64,000 bases of DNA from Pseudomonas sp. N040 (GCF_015637705.1 NZ_JADOBE010000001.1:248001-312000), one strand, 5' to 3'; shown: positions 44,380 through 54,597, numbered from the stretch's first letter. The notes: generated by a model not told the origin, from the sequence alone. Program-made: numbers and translations.

Positions 44380-44668
44380 GAAGCCTCCGCCGTGACTTGA
44401 GAAGTCACTTTAAAGAAATCACATTAACTTTGCGCTGAATCTCAATATACAACATAGAGTTATCTATGCAACAAAGGACCAACATTTAATTTGCGAATTT
44501 TTGACGCGAGCCCCTCGCGCTCGATAGAAAGTCGTCTTTTTGACGCTTTCGCCCCCGATAAGGCGCCATGCCCGGCCTGACCAGCGGTGCAGCAGCCAGT
44601 ACCACGCCGGATGCTTTGTCTGCCTCTGTGCCCTAAAATACCTCCCCGATCCAGTCTTTGGCCGCCGC
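44380..44668. other. 289-bp divergent region between GGDEF-EAL and rep
   Basis: 44400-44500 is distinctly AT-rich and probably carries the promoters of both genes. A short dyad (GCGAG-CCC-CTCGC, 44506-44518) is present. No gene seen. Confidence 0.4.
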
Positions 44669-46678
44669 ATGTCCCGACTCAACCCCCGCCAGCAGGAAGC
44701 CGTCCATTACACCGGCGGCCCCTTGCTGGTACTGGCTGGTGCCGGCTCCGGCAAAACCAGCGTGATCACCCGCAAGATTGCCTACCTGATCCAGCAGTGC
44801 GGCATCCGCGCCCAGCACATCGTCGCGGTGACCTTCACCAACAAGGCCGCGCGCGAAATGAAAGAGCGCGTCAGCAGCCTGCTGCATGGCAGCGAAGGCA
44901 AGGGCCTGACCGTCTCGACCTTCCACAATCTGGGCCTGAACATTATCCGCAAGGAACATTTACGTTTAGGTTACAAGCCGGGTTTTTCCATCTTCGACGA
45001 AACCGATGTGAAATCCCTGCTCACCGACATCATGCAAAAGGAATACGCCGGGGATGATGGCGTCGACGAGATCAAGAACCTGATCGGCAGCTGGAAGAAT
45101 GAACTGGTCATGCCCGAGCAGGCTCTTGCAGCCGCGCGCAATCCACGCGAGCAGACCGCCGCAATTGTCTACCTGCATTACCAGCGCACGCTCAAGGCCT
45201 ACAACGCCGTCGACTTCGATGACCTGATCATGCAGCCGGTGAAACTGCTGCAGGAGCATGCGGACATCCTCGAAAAGTGGCAGAACCGCATTCGCTACCT
45301 GCTGGTCGACGAATACCAGGACACCAACACCAGCCAGTACCTGCTGGTGAAACTGCTGGTCGGCATGCGCAACCAGTTCACCGTGGTCGGCGATGACGAT
45401 CAGTCGATTTACGCCTGGCGCGGGGCGCGCCCGGAAAACCTGATGCAGCTGAAAGTCGACTACCCGTCGCTGAAAGTGGTGATGCTCGAACAGAACTACC
45501 GCTCCACCAGCCGCATCCTCAAGTGCGCCAACACGCTGATCGCCAACAACCCGCATGCCTTCGACAAGCAACTGTGGAGCGAGATGGGCCACGGTGACGA
45601 GATCCGCGTGATCCGCTGTCGCAACGAGGAAGCCGAGTGCGAACGGGTGGCCATGGAAATTCTGACCGAGCACCTGCGCAGCGAGCGCCCGTACAGCGAT
45701 TTTGCCATCCTCTACCGCGGCAACTACCAGGCCAAGCTGATGGAGCTGAAACTGCAGCACCACCAGATCCCCTACCGGCTGTCCGGCGGCACCAGCTTCT
45801 TTGCCCGCCAGGAGGTCAAGGACCTGATGTCCTACTTCCGCATCCTGGTCAACCCGGATGATGACAACGCCTTCCTCCGCGTGATCAATGTGCCACGCCG
45901 GGAAATCGGCTCGACCACACTGGAAAAACTCGGCAACTACGCCACCGAGCGCAAGATCAGCATGTATGCCGCCTGCAGCGAGGCCGGCCTGAGTACGCAA
46001 CTGGACAGCCGCTACGGCGAGCGTCTGACGCGCTTCACTGCCTGGATGGACAGGATCCGCCAGCAGTGCGCCGAGAGCGAACCAATTGCCGTGCTGCGCA
46101 GCATGGTTATGGATATCGACTACGAGAACTGGCTGCGGCAGAACGCCTCCAGCGACAGGGTCGCCGATGCCCGCATGGGCAACGTGTGGTTTCTCATCGA
46201 GGCGCTGAAGAACACCCTGGAAAAGGATGAAGAAGGCAACATCACGATCGAGGAAGCCATCGGCAAGCTGGTGCTGCGAGACATGCTGGAACGCCAGCAG
46301 GAAGAAGAGGACGGCGCCGACGGGGTGCAGATGATGACCCTGCACGCCTCCAAGGGCCTGGAATTCCCCTCGGTATTCATCCTTGGCGTGGAAGAGGAAC
46401 TGCTGCCGCACCGCTCCAGCATCGAGGCCGACAGCGTCGAGGAGGAACGTCGCTTGGCCTATGTCGGCATCACCCGCGCGCGGCACAACCTGACCCTGAC
46501 CTTCGCCGCCAAGCGCAAGCAGTTCGGCGAAATCATGGACTGCTCGCCCAGCCGCTTTCTCGACGAACTGCCGACCGACGACCTGCAATGGGAAGGCCTG
46601 GACGACACCCCGGTCGAGGTCAAGGCGCAGCGCGGCAACTCGGCACTGGCGGACATTCGCGCCATGCTCAAGCGCTGA
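44669..46678 (+). CDS. rep: ATP-dependent DNA helicase Rep
   Basis: A 669-residue superfamily 1A helicase. Walker A GAGSGKT at 24-30, motif II VDEYQDTN, motif III GDDDQSIYAWRGA, motif IV QNYRST, motif V/VI MTLHASKGLEF and YVGITRARHNLTL. Rep removes obstacles ahead of replication forks. The frame is open upstream of this ATG but the family starts MSRLNPRQQEAV. Confidence 0.97.
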   Translation: MSRLNPRQQEAVHYTGGPLLVLAGAGSGKTSVITRKIAYLIQQCGIRAQHIVAVTFTNKAAREMKERVSSLLHGSEGKGLTVSTFHNLGLNIIRKEHLRLGYKPGFSIFDETDVKSLLTDIMQKEYAGDDGVDEIKNLIGSWKNELVMPEQALAAARNPREQTAAIVYLHYQRTLKAYNAVDFDDLIMQPVKLLQEHADILEKWQNRIRYLLVDEYQDTNTSQYLLVKLLVGMRNQFTVVGDDDQSIYAWRGARPENLMQLKVDYPSLKVVMLEQNYRSTSRILKCANTLIANNPHAFDKQLWSEMGHGDEIRVIRCRNEEAECERVAMEILTEHLRSERPYSDFAILYRGNYQAKLMELKLQHHQIPYRLSGGTSFFARQEVKDLMSYFRILVNPDDDNAFLRVINVPRREIGSTTLEKLGNYATERKISMYAACSEAGLSTQLDSRYGERLTRFTAWMDRIRQQCAESEPIAVLRSMVMDIDYENWLRQNASSDRVADARMGNVWFLIEALKNTLEKDEEGNITIEEAIGKLVLRDMLERQQEEEDGADGVQMMTLHASKGLEFPSVFILGVEEELLPHRSSIEADSVEEERRLAYVGITRARHNLTLTFAAKRKQFGEIMDCSPSRFLDELPTDDLQWEGLDDTPVEVKAQRGNSALADIRAMLKR

Positions 46679-46693
46679 AGCGCAGGCAATAAA

Positions 46694-46713
46694 AAACCGC
46701 CTCGCGGCGGTTT
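46694..46713. terminator. Bidirectional terminator between rep and cytochrome c5
   Basis: Stem AAACCGCC-TCGC-GGCGGTTT, with flanking A run on the left (46691-46696) and TTTCTC on the right. Lies between convergent genes. Confidence 0.85.
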
Positions 46714-46731
46714 CTCACAGACCCAGCCAGA

Positions 46732-47160
46732 TTACAGGCCGGACATTTTCTCGATGGCGCCTTTCAGTTCGTCATCCGAGCAGGTCGCGCAGGTGCCTTT
46801 CGGCGGCATCGCATTGATGCCGGCAATGGCTGACTTCAGCAGGCCATCCACGCCGCCCTTGGCATCGGCACGCGTCTTCCAGGCCGCAGTGTCGCCGATT
46901 TTCGGCGCGCCCAGCACGCCGCTGGCATGGCAGGCACCGCAATGCGCGGCAATCACATCGTCAGCCGACCTGGCGCCGCCACCGGCAACCGGTGCAGCCA
47001 CGGCAGCCACGCCCTTGCACTCTTCGCCCTGCACACAGACCTGGCCTACCGGCTTGATCCGCTGGGCAATTTCGTCATCGGTGGTCGCTGCCTGAGCGCT
47101 GACCGCCCAGAAAGCCAACACGACAGCCTGGGCTGTCAGCATCTTTTTAATCAGGTTCAC
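46732..47160 (-). CDS. cycB: Cytochrome c5 (periplasmic monohaem c)
   Basis: 142 residues. Signal peptide (1-24), haem motif CGACH at 74-78 and a C-terminal Met ligand in NAMPPKG, followed by CATCSDDE, the cytochrome c5 disulfide. A periplasmic electron carrier. It sits between rep and a PauR-like regulator, as PA5300 does. Confidence 0.94.
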   Translation of the reverse strand: MNLIKKMLTAQAVVLAFWAVSAQAATTDDEIAQRIKPVGQVCVQGEECKGVAAVAAPVAGGGARSADDVIAAHCGACHASGVLGAPKIGDTAAWKTRADAKGGVDGLLKSAIAGINAMPPKGTCATCSDDELKGAIEKMSGL

Positions 47161-47278
47161 TTTGCACCCTCATCCTGGCTAGTCGGGCCCGCAGCCACGG
47201 TGTTGGCGGGCAGGCTGCAGTATAGCGGCAAGCCTGCCGCGCTGAAACAGCACAACTTGTCGCAGTGACGCACCGGCG

Positions 47279-47857
47279 TCAGAAATTCGCTGGTGTGGTG
47301 GCACTGATCAGCCGCGCCGGCTCATCGAACGGGTTGCGAAAGCGGTGCGGACGGGTGCTCTCGAAGTAATAACTGTCGCCAGTTTCGAGGATGAACAGCT
47401 CGGCGCCAACTGTCAGCTCGAGACGGCCCGAGACCAGCACGCCGGCCTCCTCACCCTCGTGGTTGAGCATCTCGGCGCCGGTATCGGAGCCGGGCGGATA
47501 GGTTTCATCGAGGAAGGCCAGTGCCCGGACCTGATGGCCCTTGCCCACCAGGCGCATGCTTACCGTGCCACTGGACAAGTCGGTGAGCTCATCGGCCTTG
47601 TAGACGATCTGCGCCGCATTGTTTTCTTCAAAATCGACGGAGAAGAACTCGACCAGCGACATGGGAATGCCGGCCAGCACCTTTTTCAGCGAACTGATCG
47701 AAGGACTGACGCTGTTTTTTTCGATCATCGAGATAGTGCTGTTGGTGACACCTGCACGCTTGGCCAGCTCGCGCTGGGACAGGCCTTTCAGCTTGCGTAT
47801 GGATTGCAAACGAACACCGACGTCCAATGGATAAACCCCCTCAAGAGCAAATTGCAT
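47279..47857 (-). CDS. pauR: XRE-cupin regulator, PauR-like
   Basis: 192 residues. The N-terminal XRE helix-turn-helix (VRLQSIRKLKGLSQRELAKRAGV, about 15-70) and the C-terminal cupin (LNHEGEEAGVLVSGRLELTVG) match PauR of P. aeruginosa, the repressor of polyamine catabolism genes. Nearby pauB- and kauB-type genes support that role. Assignment by resemblance and context. Confidence 0.82.
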   Translation of the reverse strand: MQFALEGVYPLDVGVRLQSIRKLKGLSQRELAKRAGVTNSTISMIEKNSVSPSISSLKKVLAGIPMSLVEFFSVDFEENNAAQIVYKADELTDLSSGTVSMRLVGKGHQVRALAFLDETYPPGSDTGAEMLNHEGEEAGVLVSGRLELTVGAELFILETGDSYYFESTRPHRFRNPFDEPARLISATTPANF

Positions 47858-47917
47858 TCAAGGGGGCATGATGGCAACAGTGTTCAGTATTTTCAACAGG
47901 GCGCGGTTAAATACTGC

Positions 47918-49003
47918 TCAATTCGTTGATTTAGCATCCAGATAGATCCGTTCCGCCCGACGCAGGTTGCAGAACAGCTCGTAGGGGATGGTTTCCGCCC
48001 GCAGCGCAACCTCGCTGGCGAGCACGTTCGGCCCCCACAGCTCGACCCGGCTGCCCAGGCCCGCCTGCGGCAAATCACTGAGGTCGACCGTCAGCATATC
48101 CATCGACACCCGGCCAATCAGGCGTGCCGGCTGGCCATCGACAAATACCGGGGTGCCGGTTGGCGCATGCCGTGGGTAGCCATCGGCATAGCCCATGGCC
48201 ACGACCCCGACACGGGTCGGCCGCGCAGCCACAAAGGCTGCACCGTAACCGACCGGTTCGCCAGCGGGCAGTTCGCGCACACTGATGACCTTCGACTCGA
48301 GGGTCATCACCGGGCGCAGCCGGCTGGCCTGGGCCTGCGGCTGCTCGAAGGGACTGGCGCCATACAGCATGATCCCGGGGCGCACCCAGTCGCTCGGCAC
48401 CTCCGGCCAGCCGAGAATGGCCGGCGAATTGCGCAGGCTGACTTCCGCCTGTAAGCCTTGGCGCGCCTGCTCGAACACCACCAGCTGCTCGCGACTGCGC
48501 GGGCAGTCCAGTTCGTCGGCGCGGGCGAAGTGGCTCATCAGCACGATACGCTCAACCTTGCCGCTGGCCTGCAGGCGGCGCCAGGCGTCACGGAATTCCA
48601 GCGGACTCAACCCGACCCGGTGCATCCCGGAATCCAGCTTTAGCCAGATCCGCAGCGGCTTGCGCAGTGGCGTACGCTCGAGCGCCTCGAGCTGCCAGTT
48701 CGAATGCACCACGCACCACAACTCATGCTGCTCGATCAGCGCCAGCTCGCTCGCCTCGAAGAAGCCCTCCAGCAGCAGGATCGGCTTGCCGATGCCGGCA
48801 GCCCGCAGTTCCAGCGCTTCCTCGATGCAGGCCACGGCGAAGCCATCGGCGTCTTCGTCCAGCGCCTGCGCACAGCGCACCGCACCATGTCCGTAGGCAT
48901 CCGCCTTGACCACCGCCAGCGCACGCGCCGAACTCAGTTCGCGGGCCAGCCGGTAATTCTGACGCAGGGCTTGCAGATCAATCAGGGCGCGGGCTGGACG
49001 CAT
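47918..49003 (-). CDS. dadX: Alanine racemase (catabolic, DadX type)
   Basis: A 361-residue fold-III PLP enzyme converting L- and D-alanine. PLP Lys33 is in [11 protein letters not shown], followed by the C-terminal beta-barrel. ATG 49003 gives [13 protein letters not shown]. It lies downstream of dadA-ridA on the same strand, as in the Lrp-controlled dad operon, but an intrinsic terminator intervenes at 49113-49129. It could instead be the biosynthetic Alr. Confidence 0.92.
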   Translation of the reverse strand: MRPARALIDLQALRQNYRLARELSSARALAVVKADAYGHGAVRCAQALDEDADGFAVACIEEALELRAAGIGKPILLLEGFFEASELALIEQHELWCVVHSNWQLEALERTPLRKPLRIWLKLDSGMHRVGLSPLEFRDAWRRLQASGKVERIVLMSHFARADELDCPRSREQLVVFEQARQGLQAEVSLRNSPAILGWPEVPSDWVRPGIMLYGASPFEQPQAQASRLRPVMTLESKVISVRELPAGEPVGYGAAFVAARPTRVGVVAMGYADGYPRHAPTGTPVFVDGQPARLIGRVSMDMLTVDLSDLPQAGLGSRVELWGPNVLASEVALRAETIPYELFCNLRRAERIYLDAKSTN

Positions 49004-49108
49004 GGCAACAGGCTTCTTGGGGCTGAGTAAAAAGGCTATGTAGCCGCTAGCTGGGGTGGGTCGATTTTGTGGGGCCGACACCACCCGTAACGGGTACATG
49101 GACAATAA

Positions 49109-49133
49109 AAAACCGGCGCATAGCGCCGGAAAA
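49109..49133 (-). terminator. Strong intrinsic terminator between ridA and dadX
   Basis: Stem CCGGCGC-ATA-GCGCCGG (49113-49129). The minus strand continues with TTTTTTATTG. It lies 15 bp past the ridA stop, inside what is normally one dad operon. Confidence 0.9.
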
Positions 49134-49143
49134 GTGCAGCAAA

Positions 49144-49497
49144 TTATGCCAGCGCGGCAATCACCGACAGCTCGACGAGAATCTCCGGCTCGCAGAGCCT
49201 GGCTTCAACGGTAGCGCGAGCGGGGGCCAGTCCGGCGGGCAGCCACTGGTCCCAGACCTGATTCATGCCGTCGAAATCGGCAGCGATATCCTTCAGGTAG
49301 ATGGTCACCGAGAGGATCCGCGACGTGTCGCTGCCAGCCTCGGCCAGCAGCTGCTCGATATTGTCCAGCGTCTCGCGGGTTTGCTGCTGGATCCCGGCAG
49401 CCATGTCGTTACCCACCTGCCCCGCCAGATAGACGGTGCCGTTGTGGATGACGACCTGACTCAGCCGGCGGTTAGTTTGCAGCCGCTGGACGGACAT
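49144..49497 (-). CDS. RidA/YjgF family imine deaminase
   Basis: 117 residues of the RidA family, which hydrolyse reactive imines/enamines released by PLP and flavin amino-acid enzymes. Segments [19 protein letters not shown] and [16 protein letters not shown] include the conserved Arg. It overlaps the dadA 3' end by 26 bp, so it is translationally coupled; DadA produces iminopyruvate, a natural RidA substrate. Confidence 0.93.
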   Translation of the reverse strand: MSVQRLQTNRRLSQVVIHNGTVYLAGQVGNDMAAGIQQQTRETLDNIEQLLAEAGSDTSRILSVTIYLKDIAADFDGMNQVWDQWLPAGLAPARATVEARLCEPEILVELSVIAALA

Positions 49498-50770
49498 GCA
49501 GATGCTCCTCGAAAGTCTTGCCGTAGCGGGAAATATCCAGGCCGGCGGCACTGATCTGCGGGCGCTTGTGGGCGATCAGGTCGGCCAGCAGACGACCGGA
49601 GCCGCAGGCCATGGTCCAGCCCAGTGTACCGTGACCGGTGTTCAGGAACAGATTGCGATACGCCGTGGCACCGACAATCGGCGTACCGTCCGGGGTGGTC
49701 GGGCGCAGGCCGGTCCAGAATTCCGCCCGCTGCAGGTCGCCGCCCTGCGGGTACAGATCGTTGGTGATCATTTCCAGGGTGGCGCGCCGCTTTGGATTCA
49801 GCGACAGGTCATAACCGGCGATTTCCGCCATGCCGCCCACCCGGATGCGCTGGTCGAGGCGGGTGATCGCCACCTTGTAGGTCTCGTCGAGGATGGTCGA
49901 GGTCGGCGCCATGGCTGCATTGCTGATCGGCACGGTCAGCGAATAGCCCTTGAGCGGGTAAACCGGCGCCTTGATCCCCAGCGGCTTGAGCAGTTGCGGG
50001 CTGTAGCTGCCCAGTGCCAGCACATAACGGTCGGCGGTTTCCAGCTGGCCGTCGATCAGCACGCCGTTGATCTGGTCACCGGCAAATTCGAGGTGCTGGA
50101 TGTTCTGCCCGAAACGGAACTCGACGCCGAGGTCGCGCGCCATTTCCGCCAGCCGGGTGGTGAACAGCTGGCAGTCGCCGGTCTGGTCGTTGGGCAGGCG
50201 CAGGGCGCCGGCCAGTTTGTGCGCAACACCGGCCAAGGCCGGTTCGACACGGGCGATGCCGGCGCGATCGAGCAGCTCGAAGGGCACGCCGGACTGCTGC
50301 AGCACGGCGATGTCCTTGGCCGCGTTATCCAGTTGCGCCTGGGTCCGGAACAGCTGCGTGGTACCCAGCTGGCGGCCTTCGTAGGCGATGCCGGTTTCGG
50401 CACGCAGCTCGTCGAGACAGTCGCGGCTGTACTCGGACAGGCGCACCATGCGCTCCTTGTTCACCGCATAGCGGGCGGAAGTGCAGTTCATCAGCATCCG
50501 GCTCATCCACAGGTACTGATCGACATCGCCGGTCAGCTTGATCGCCAGCGGCGCATGCTTCTGCAGCAGCCACTTGATGGCCTTCAGCGGCACGCCGGGG
50601 GCGGCCCACGGCGAGGCATAGCCGGGCGACACCTGGCCGGCGTTGGCAAAGCTGGTTTCCAGGGCCGGCGCCGGCTGACGGTCGACCACCACCACCTCGA
50701 AGCCGGCACGGGCCAGATAGTAGGCACTGGCCGTACCGATGACACCGCTGCCAAGAACCAGAACACGCAT
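49472..50770 (-). CDS. dadA: D-amino acid dehydrogenase small subunit DadA
   Basis: A 432-residue flavoprotein that oxidises D-alanine to pyruvate and ammonia, passing electrons to the membrane quinone pool. FAD motif [19 protein letters not shown] at the N-terminus, and conserved [21 protein letters not shown]. The upstream region (50771-51010) is AT-rich and a likely Lrp target. Confidence 0.96.
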   Translation of the reverse strand: MRVLVLGSGVIGTASAYYLARAGFEVVVVDRQPAPALETSFANAGQVSPGYASPWAAPGVPLKAIKWLLQKHAPLAIKLTGDVDQYLWMSRMLMNCTSARYAVNKERMVRLSEYSRDCLDELRAETGIAYEGRQLGTTQLFRTQAQLDNAAKDIAVLQQSGVPFELLDRAGIARVEPALAGVAHKLAGALRLPNDQTGDCQLFTTRLAEMARDLGVEFRFGQNIQHLEFAGDQINGVLIDGQLETADRYVLALGSYSPQLLKPLGIKAPVYPLKGYSLTVPISNAAMAPTSTILDETYKVAITRLDQRIRVGGMAEIAGYDLSLNPKRRATLEMITNDLYPQGGDLQRAEFWTGLRPTTPDGTPIVGATAYRNLFLNTGHGTLGWTMACGSGRLLADLIAHKRPQISAAGLDISRYGKTFEEHLHVRPAAAN

Positions 50771-51010
50771 GATTGACTCCCTCGCCGCGAGCTTTCGCTG
50801 GCGTTTGTTTTACTGAGCACTGTGCTGCGCAGTATAGGAAGTCTTGCCCAGGCGTTTTAACTGTTTATCACGCATTGTTTAGCGATTTATTCCGCAATAA
50901 CCAGAATCAACAGGAGCTGATTTAGCGTATTAGGCGGACTTTTGCGCAGCTGAACAGGTAAATCCCCTAAAAATAGTTTTGCTGCCCTCAGCCACGGCAC
51001 GGCTACCCGT
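50771..51010. other. 240-bp dadA upstream region
   Basis: AT-rich from about 50830 to 50985, which contrasts with the GC-rich flanks; it probably contains the dadA promoter and Lrp binding sites. No precise sites are assigned and no gene is visible. Confidence 0.4.
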
Positions 51011-51355
51011 CTATTTGCGCAACCACTTGCCGTTGATCTGGATGTATTGCCCCGGCGGGGTTTTCTCCAGGGCCTTCTGCCCGGCCAGCGCTTCCACATC
51101 CCCCAGTTGCAGGCCATTTTCCTCGGCCAGACGCTGGTATTCGGCCTGGCGTGCCTGATTGATCAGTTTGGCGATCTCCTCGGCAGAGCCGCCGGGGCTG
51201 ACTACACCGAGATATCCGTTGGGTTGCTCGCCCAGTTGGCCGCTGGTCTTCGCCGGACCGAGAGCTGCCATCGCCTGGCTCAGATCCATGGCCAGCGCCG
51301 ACAGGCTCAGGCTCAGTAGCAGCAGGCCAGCGGCCAGTGTGTGCTGCAGTTTCAT
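51011..51355 (-). CDS. ydbL: YdbL-like periplasmic protein (DUF1318)
   Basis: 114 residues with signal peptide (1-22) and the DUF1318 region (NGYLGVVSPGGSAEEIAKLINQARQAEY... ending GQYIQINGKW). It is the third gene of a ydbH-ynbE-ydbL unit, which in E. coli supports phospholipid traffic between membranes. Confidence 0.93.
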   Translation of the reverse strand: MKLQHTLAAGLLLLSLSLSALAMDLSQAMAALGPAKTSGQLGEQPNGYLGVVSPGGSAEEIAKLINQARQAEYQRLAEENGLQLGDVEALAGQKALEKTPPGQYIQINGKWLRK

Positions 51356-51375
51356 CGGTGGCTCCTTACAGCGGC

Positions 51376-51567
51376 TCAGAACAGGCCGCTGTCCTTGTTA
51401 ATGATGGTATCCAGGCCCTTGTCGACCTTGATGTAGATTTCGTGCTCGATCTTCACGTTAAGGTTGATGTTGATCGGTTCACTGGGCATGGCCAGCTTCA
51501 CCGTCGGGGTGCAGGCGCTACTCAGGCAGCCAAACAACGTGGCGGCCAGCAGGGTGCGCAAGCGCAT
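51376..51567 (-). CDS. ynbE: YnbE-like outer-membrane lipoprotein
   Basis: 63 residues. Lipoprotein signal with lipidated Cys19 (CLSSAC), then CTPTVKLAMPSEPININLNV, the YnbE signature. In E. coli YnbE pairs with YdbH to form the outer-membrane end of a bridge. ATG 51567 has a GAGGAG site. Confidence 0.93.
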   Translation of the reverse strand: MRLRTLLAATLFGCLSSACTPTVKLAMPSEPININLNVKIEHEIYIKVDKGLDTIINKDSGLF

Positions 51568-51583
51568 GGCAATTTCTCCTCGC

Positions 51584-53803
51584 TCAGGGGGCAGGGCGCG
51601 GGCGCAGGCTTTCTTGCACACGCTGGCGGACGGTTTCGCTCACCCGGTCGGTGAGCTGCAGGCTGGTCAGTAACGCCGGGATATCTTCCTGCAGATTGAC
51701 GTTTAGGTTGATCGGCCGGCCCTTCTCCACATCCGGATTACGCCCCAGCAGGTGCAGGGCCAGCGACAGCTTGCCGCTGGGGTCATAGCTGACCGTACTC
51801 TCCAACAGCTCGAAGTGGAAGTCGGCAAGGGCATCCACCATTACCTGCGTCGCCGGGTTGCTGCGCCCCAGTGCGTCGATCCTGGCCGAGCGGAACTGCA
51901 GGTAGCCCGGCGCCTGGGCGGCCAGCCGGCCCTGGTCGATATGCAGCCCGGAGGCATCCAGGCGCAGTGGCAGCTCGCCGCCCAGGCTGCCGCGCCCGGC
52001 CAGGCCCTCTGCCGGGTAGACCCGGAACAACTCTTCGAGTTGCACGTCCTTGAAACGCAGCGGCAGCTGCTGGGCACTTTGCGCCAGATCCAGCTGCCCG
52101 GGCGGCAGCCAGGCCAGGCCATTGAACAGCCCGCCCTGCGCCGTTTGCCAGGCCAGTAAGCCGCGCCGCGGCTGGGCAAGCGCGGCAGCGTAGCTGCCTT
52201 GCAGCTGCAGCGGGCCGATTGGCACACCCGGATTAAGTTGTTCAAGGCTTAACTCTGGTAGCTCCAGACGCAGCTGGTCGCCACGCACCTGCGCCTGCAG
52301 CCGGCCATCCAGGCCACTCAGCTCGCTGCGATCATAGATCCCGGCCAGGCCCTTGAATTGCAAGCCCAGGTCCAGCTCCAGCCGCTGCGGAGCCGTCGGC
52401 CAGCGCAGGCGGGCCTGCCCCAGCAGGCGCCCACTGCTGAACTGTAGCAACGCCGGCCAGGCACGGAAGGTCTGGCTCAGCGGGTTGCCGGCGTGGAAGA
52501 ACACCTCGGCCAGCTCGGCAGACAGGTGCAGCGCGGCCTGCGCATCGCGACTGGCGTCGACCTGCAGGCGCAGTCCCGCGGCGTTGCTCAGCACGCCCTG
52601 CAGTTGCTGCTGTACCGCGCCGGCGTCGAGCCGGCCGCGGAACTGCCAGGCTTGGGGCAGCAGGTCGGCCTGCTCCAGGCTGGCCACACTCAGCTGCAAC
52701 GGGCCCGTCAGGCGCGGGCGGGCGTCTGGCTGGTTGGCCAGCTGCACGTTCAGCCCGGCCAGCCTGGCCCGCAGTTGCCGCCCTTGCACAGCCGGGCCCA
52801 CCCGGTAGCGCCCGGCGCGCAGGCTGGACGATGGTCCCAGGCGGACCTGCACGTTGTCCGCAGCCAACTGGCCGTCCAGCTTGAGCTCAAGCTGCACCTG
52901 CTCAAGGCGCAGATCGCCCTGCTGCAACAGCGGACTCTGCAGCTGCAGCGCGGCATTCAGGGTGCCGGTCGCGCCGCGCAGGTGCTGCAACGCCAGCGGC
53001 GCCTCACCGGGGGCCAGCGCCAGCTGCCAGCCGGCCTGCAGCCTGAGGACCGCCTGCGCATCGATCAGGCGCTGATCGGTGCTCTGCCACTGCTGTAGCC
53101 AGGCCAGCAGGGCGCGGCTGTCGCTCAGCGGCTGCAGTTCCAGGGCGCCGCTCCAGTGGCGGAGCGCCGCCTCGGTACGAATCTGGCTATCCAGCTTGAG
53201 CAAGGACTGCTGATCGAACAAGAGCTCGGCCAGCAACTGCCACTGGCCCTGGTTTTGCGCCAGTCCGGCCTGCAGGCGCAGGCTGTGCCCGGCCTCCTGC
53301 AGCTGCACCAGCAGTTCGGCCGGCTGTTGCAGCTCACCGGCATGCTTGAGCAGCAGATTGCCGCGCAGCACGCAGCGCCCGCGCACGCAGGGCAGGTCCA
53401 GGCTCAGCTGCTCGACCTCCAGTTGCCGCGGCAGCCAACCAAGGCTCTCGGGCAGGACCTGCGGCGCCGCGCCCCCGGCAGCCTGGCCGGGCAGCCAGTT
53501 GATCTGCAGGTCCTGACTGCGCAGGGCCGGCAGGAAGAAGCCGTGTGCCGCGCGCGCCGGCCAGGCCAGTTGCAGCCCCGAGGCCTGCAGCTGCAGGCGA
53601 CTGCCATCGGCCGCGGCGGACTGCAGACGCAACTGTTCCAGCCGCAGACCCTCGCCCGACAGGCGCAACCCCTGCCAGTCCAGCGTGCTGATGCCCTGCG
53701 CCGCCAGCAGCGCCCGCCAAGCCAGCCACAGCGCCAGCACCAGCAGCGCTGCCGCCAGCAACAGGCCGCGCAAGAGCCTGCTCACACGATGGTGCGACGA
53801 CAT
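51584..53803 (-). CDS. ydbH: YdbH-like TamB-family intermembrane bridge protein
   Basis: 739 residues. N-terminal membrane anchor (about 8-32, LLRGLLLAAALLVLALWLAW), then a long beta-rich AsmA/TamB-like body ending in a conserved C-terminal region (NPDVEKGRPINLNVNLQEDIPALLTSL). By E. coli homology it spans the periplasm to move phospholipids, partly redundant with TamB and YhdP. A start 9 codons further upstream is possible. Confidence 0.9.
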   Translation of the reverse strand: MSSHHRVSRLLRGLLLAAALLVLALWLAWRALLAAQGISTLDWQGLRLSGEGLRLEQLRLQSAAADGSRLQLQASGLQLAWPARAAHGFFLPALRSQDLQINWLPGQAAGGAAPQVLPESLGWLPRQLEVEQLSLDLPCVRGRCVLRGNLLLKHAGELQQPAELLVQLQEAGHSLRLQAGLAQNQGQWQLLAELLFDQQSLLKLDSQIRTEAALRHWSGALELQPLSDSRALLAWLQQWQSTDQRLIDAQAVLRLQAGWQLALAPGEAPLALQHLRGATGTLNAALQLQSPLLQQGDLRLEQVQLELKLDGQLAADNVQVRLGPSSSLRAGRYRVGPAVQGRQLRARLAGLNVQLANQPDARPRLTGPLQLSVASLEQADLLPQAWQFRGRLDAGAVQQQLQGVLSNAAGLRLQVDASRDAQAALHLSAELAEVFFHAGNPLSQTFRAWPALLQFSSGRLLGQARLRWPTAPQRLELDLGLQFKGLAGIYDRSELSGLDGRLQAQVRGDQLRLELPELSLEQLNPGVPIGPLQLQGSYAAALAQPRRGLLAWQTAQGGLFNGLAWLPPGQLDLAQSAQQLPLRFKDVQLEELFRVYPAEGLAGRGSLGGELPLRLDASGLHIDQGRLAAQAPGYLQFRSARIDALGRSNPATQVMVDALADFHFELLESTVSYDPSGKLSLALHLLGRNPDVEKGRPINLNVNLQEDIPALLTSLQLTDRVSETVRQRVQESLRPRPAP

Positions 53804-53959
53804 TCTGCGCAATCCTCGGCAACCGGCCATTCGCCTCAGGGTGGCGGCAGCCTCCGGCAAGATCAAGGCGTTTCGCCTGGCCAGTGTTTTCTGCTGGCTA
53901 CGCCGCTATATTTGCCGAAGAACACCGGTACTCCAGGCCCTTTCACAGAGATATCCCCC

Positions 53960-54448
53960 ATGCGCACCCAACACCAGAGTCGCCGCGAACTGGACAAGAT
54001 CGACCGCAACATCCTGCGGATCCTGCAGGAAGAGGGGCGCATCAGCTTCACCGAACTGGGCGAGCGGGTCGGCCTGTCCACTACGCCCTGCACGGAACGG
54101 GTCCGCCGGCTGGAGCGCGAAGGGGTGATCATGGGTTACCACGCACGGCTCAGTCCGCAGCAACTCAAGGCCAGCCTGCTGGTGTTCGTCGAGATCAGCC
54201 TCGACTACAAGTCCGGCGACACCTTCGAGGAATTCCGCCGCGCCGTGCTGAAACTGCCCCATGTGCTCGAATGCCACCTGGTCAGCGGCGACTTCGACTA
54301 CCTGGTCAAGGCGCGGATCAACGAGATGGCGTCCTACCGCAAGCTGCTCGGCGACATCCTGCTCAAGCTGCCGCACGTGCGCGAGTCGAAGAGCTATATC
54401 GTCATGGAGGAGGTCAAGGAGAGCCTGACGCTGCCGGTGCCGGACTGA
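53960..54448 (+). CDS. lrp: Leucine-responsive regulatory protein Lrp
   Basis: 162 residues. N-terminal AsnC-type HTH (LDKIDRNILRILQEEGRISF...STTPCTERVRRLE), then the RAM ligand-binding domain. In P. aeruginosa the Lrp gene nearby activates dadAX with alanine. Divergent from ydbH; the long upstream open frame is not part of it. Confidence 0.95.
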   Translation: MRTQHQSRRELDKIDRNILRILQEEGRISFTELGERVGLSTTPCTERVRRLEREGVIMGYHARLSPQQLKASLLVFVEISLDYKSGDTFEEFRRAVLKLPHVLECHLVSGDFDYLVKARINEMASYRKLLGDILLKLPHVRESKSYIVMEEVKESLTLPVPD

Positions 54449-54557
54449 GCGCGGCCAGCGCTGCACCGGCGAAACAGGCCGGACTGCTCATTATTCCTCG
54501 CGGAACAAGGTGTTTTTCCTGTTGTGCTCTTGGCGCCCCGGGGCTGTGCGCTTATCC

Positions 54558-54575
54558 TTTGTAAAATTTTGCAAA
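54558..54575. promoter_or_regulatory. 18-bp near-perfect palindrome upstream of the polyamine oxidoreductase
   Basis: TTTGTAAAATTTTGCAAA, with one mismatched pair, 22 bp upstream of the start codon. An operator is likely; PauR or Lrp are the local candidates. Confidence 0.55.
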
Positions 54576-54597
54576 CACCCAATACAGGATTTCACAC

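Noticed and set aside
53156..53959. Long open extension upstream of lrp
   Set aside because: Antisense to ydbH; Gln/Arg-rich shadow. Lrp begins at 53960 as in the family.
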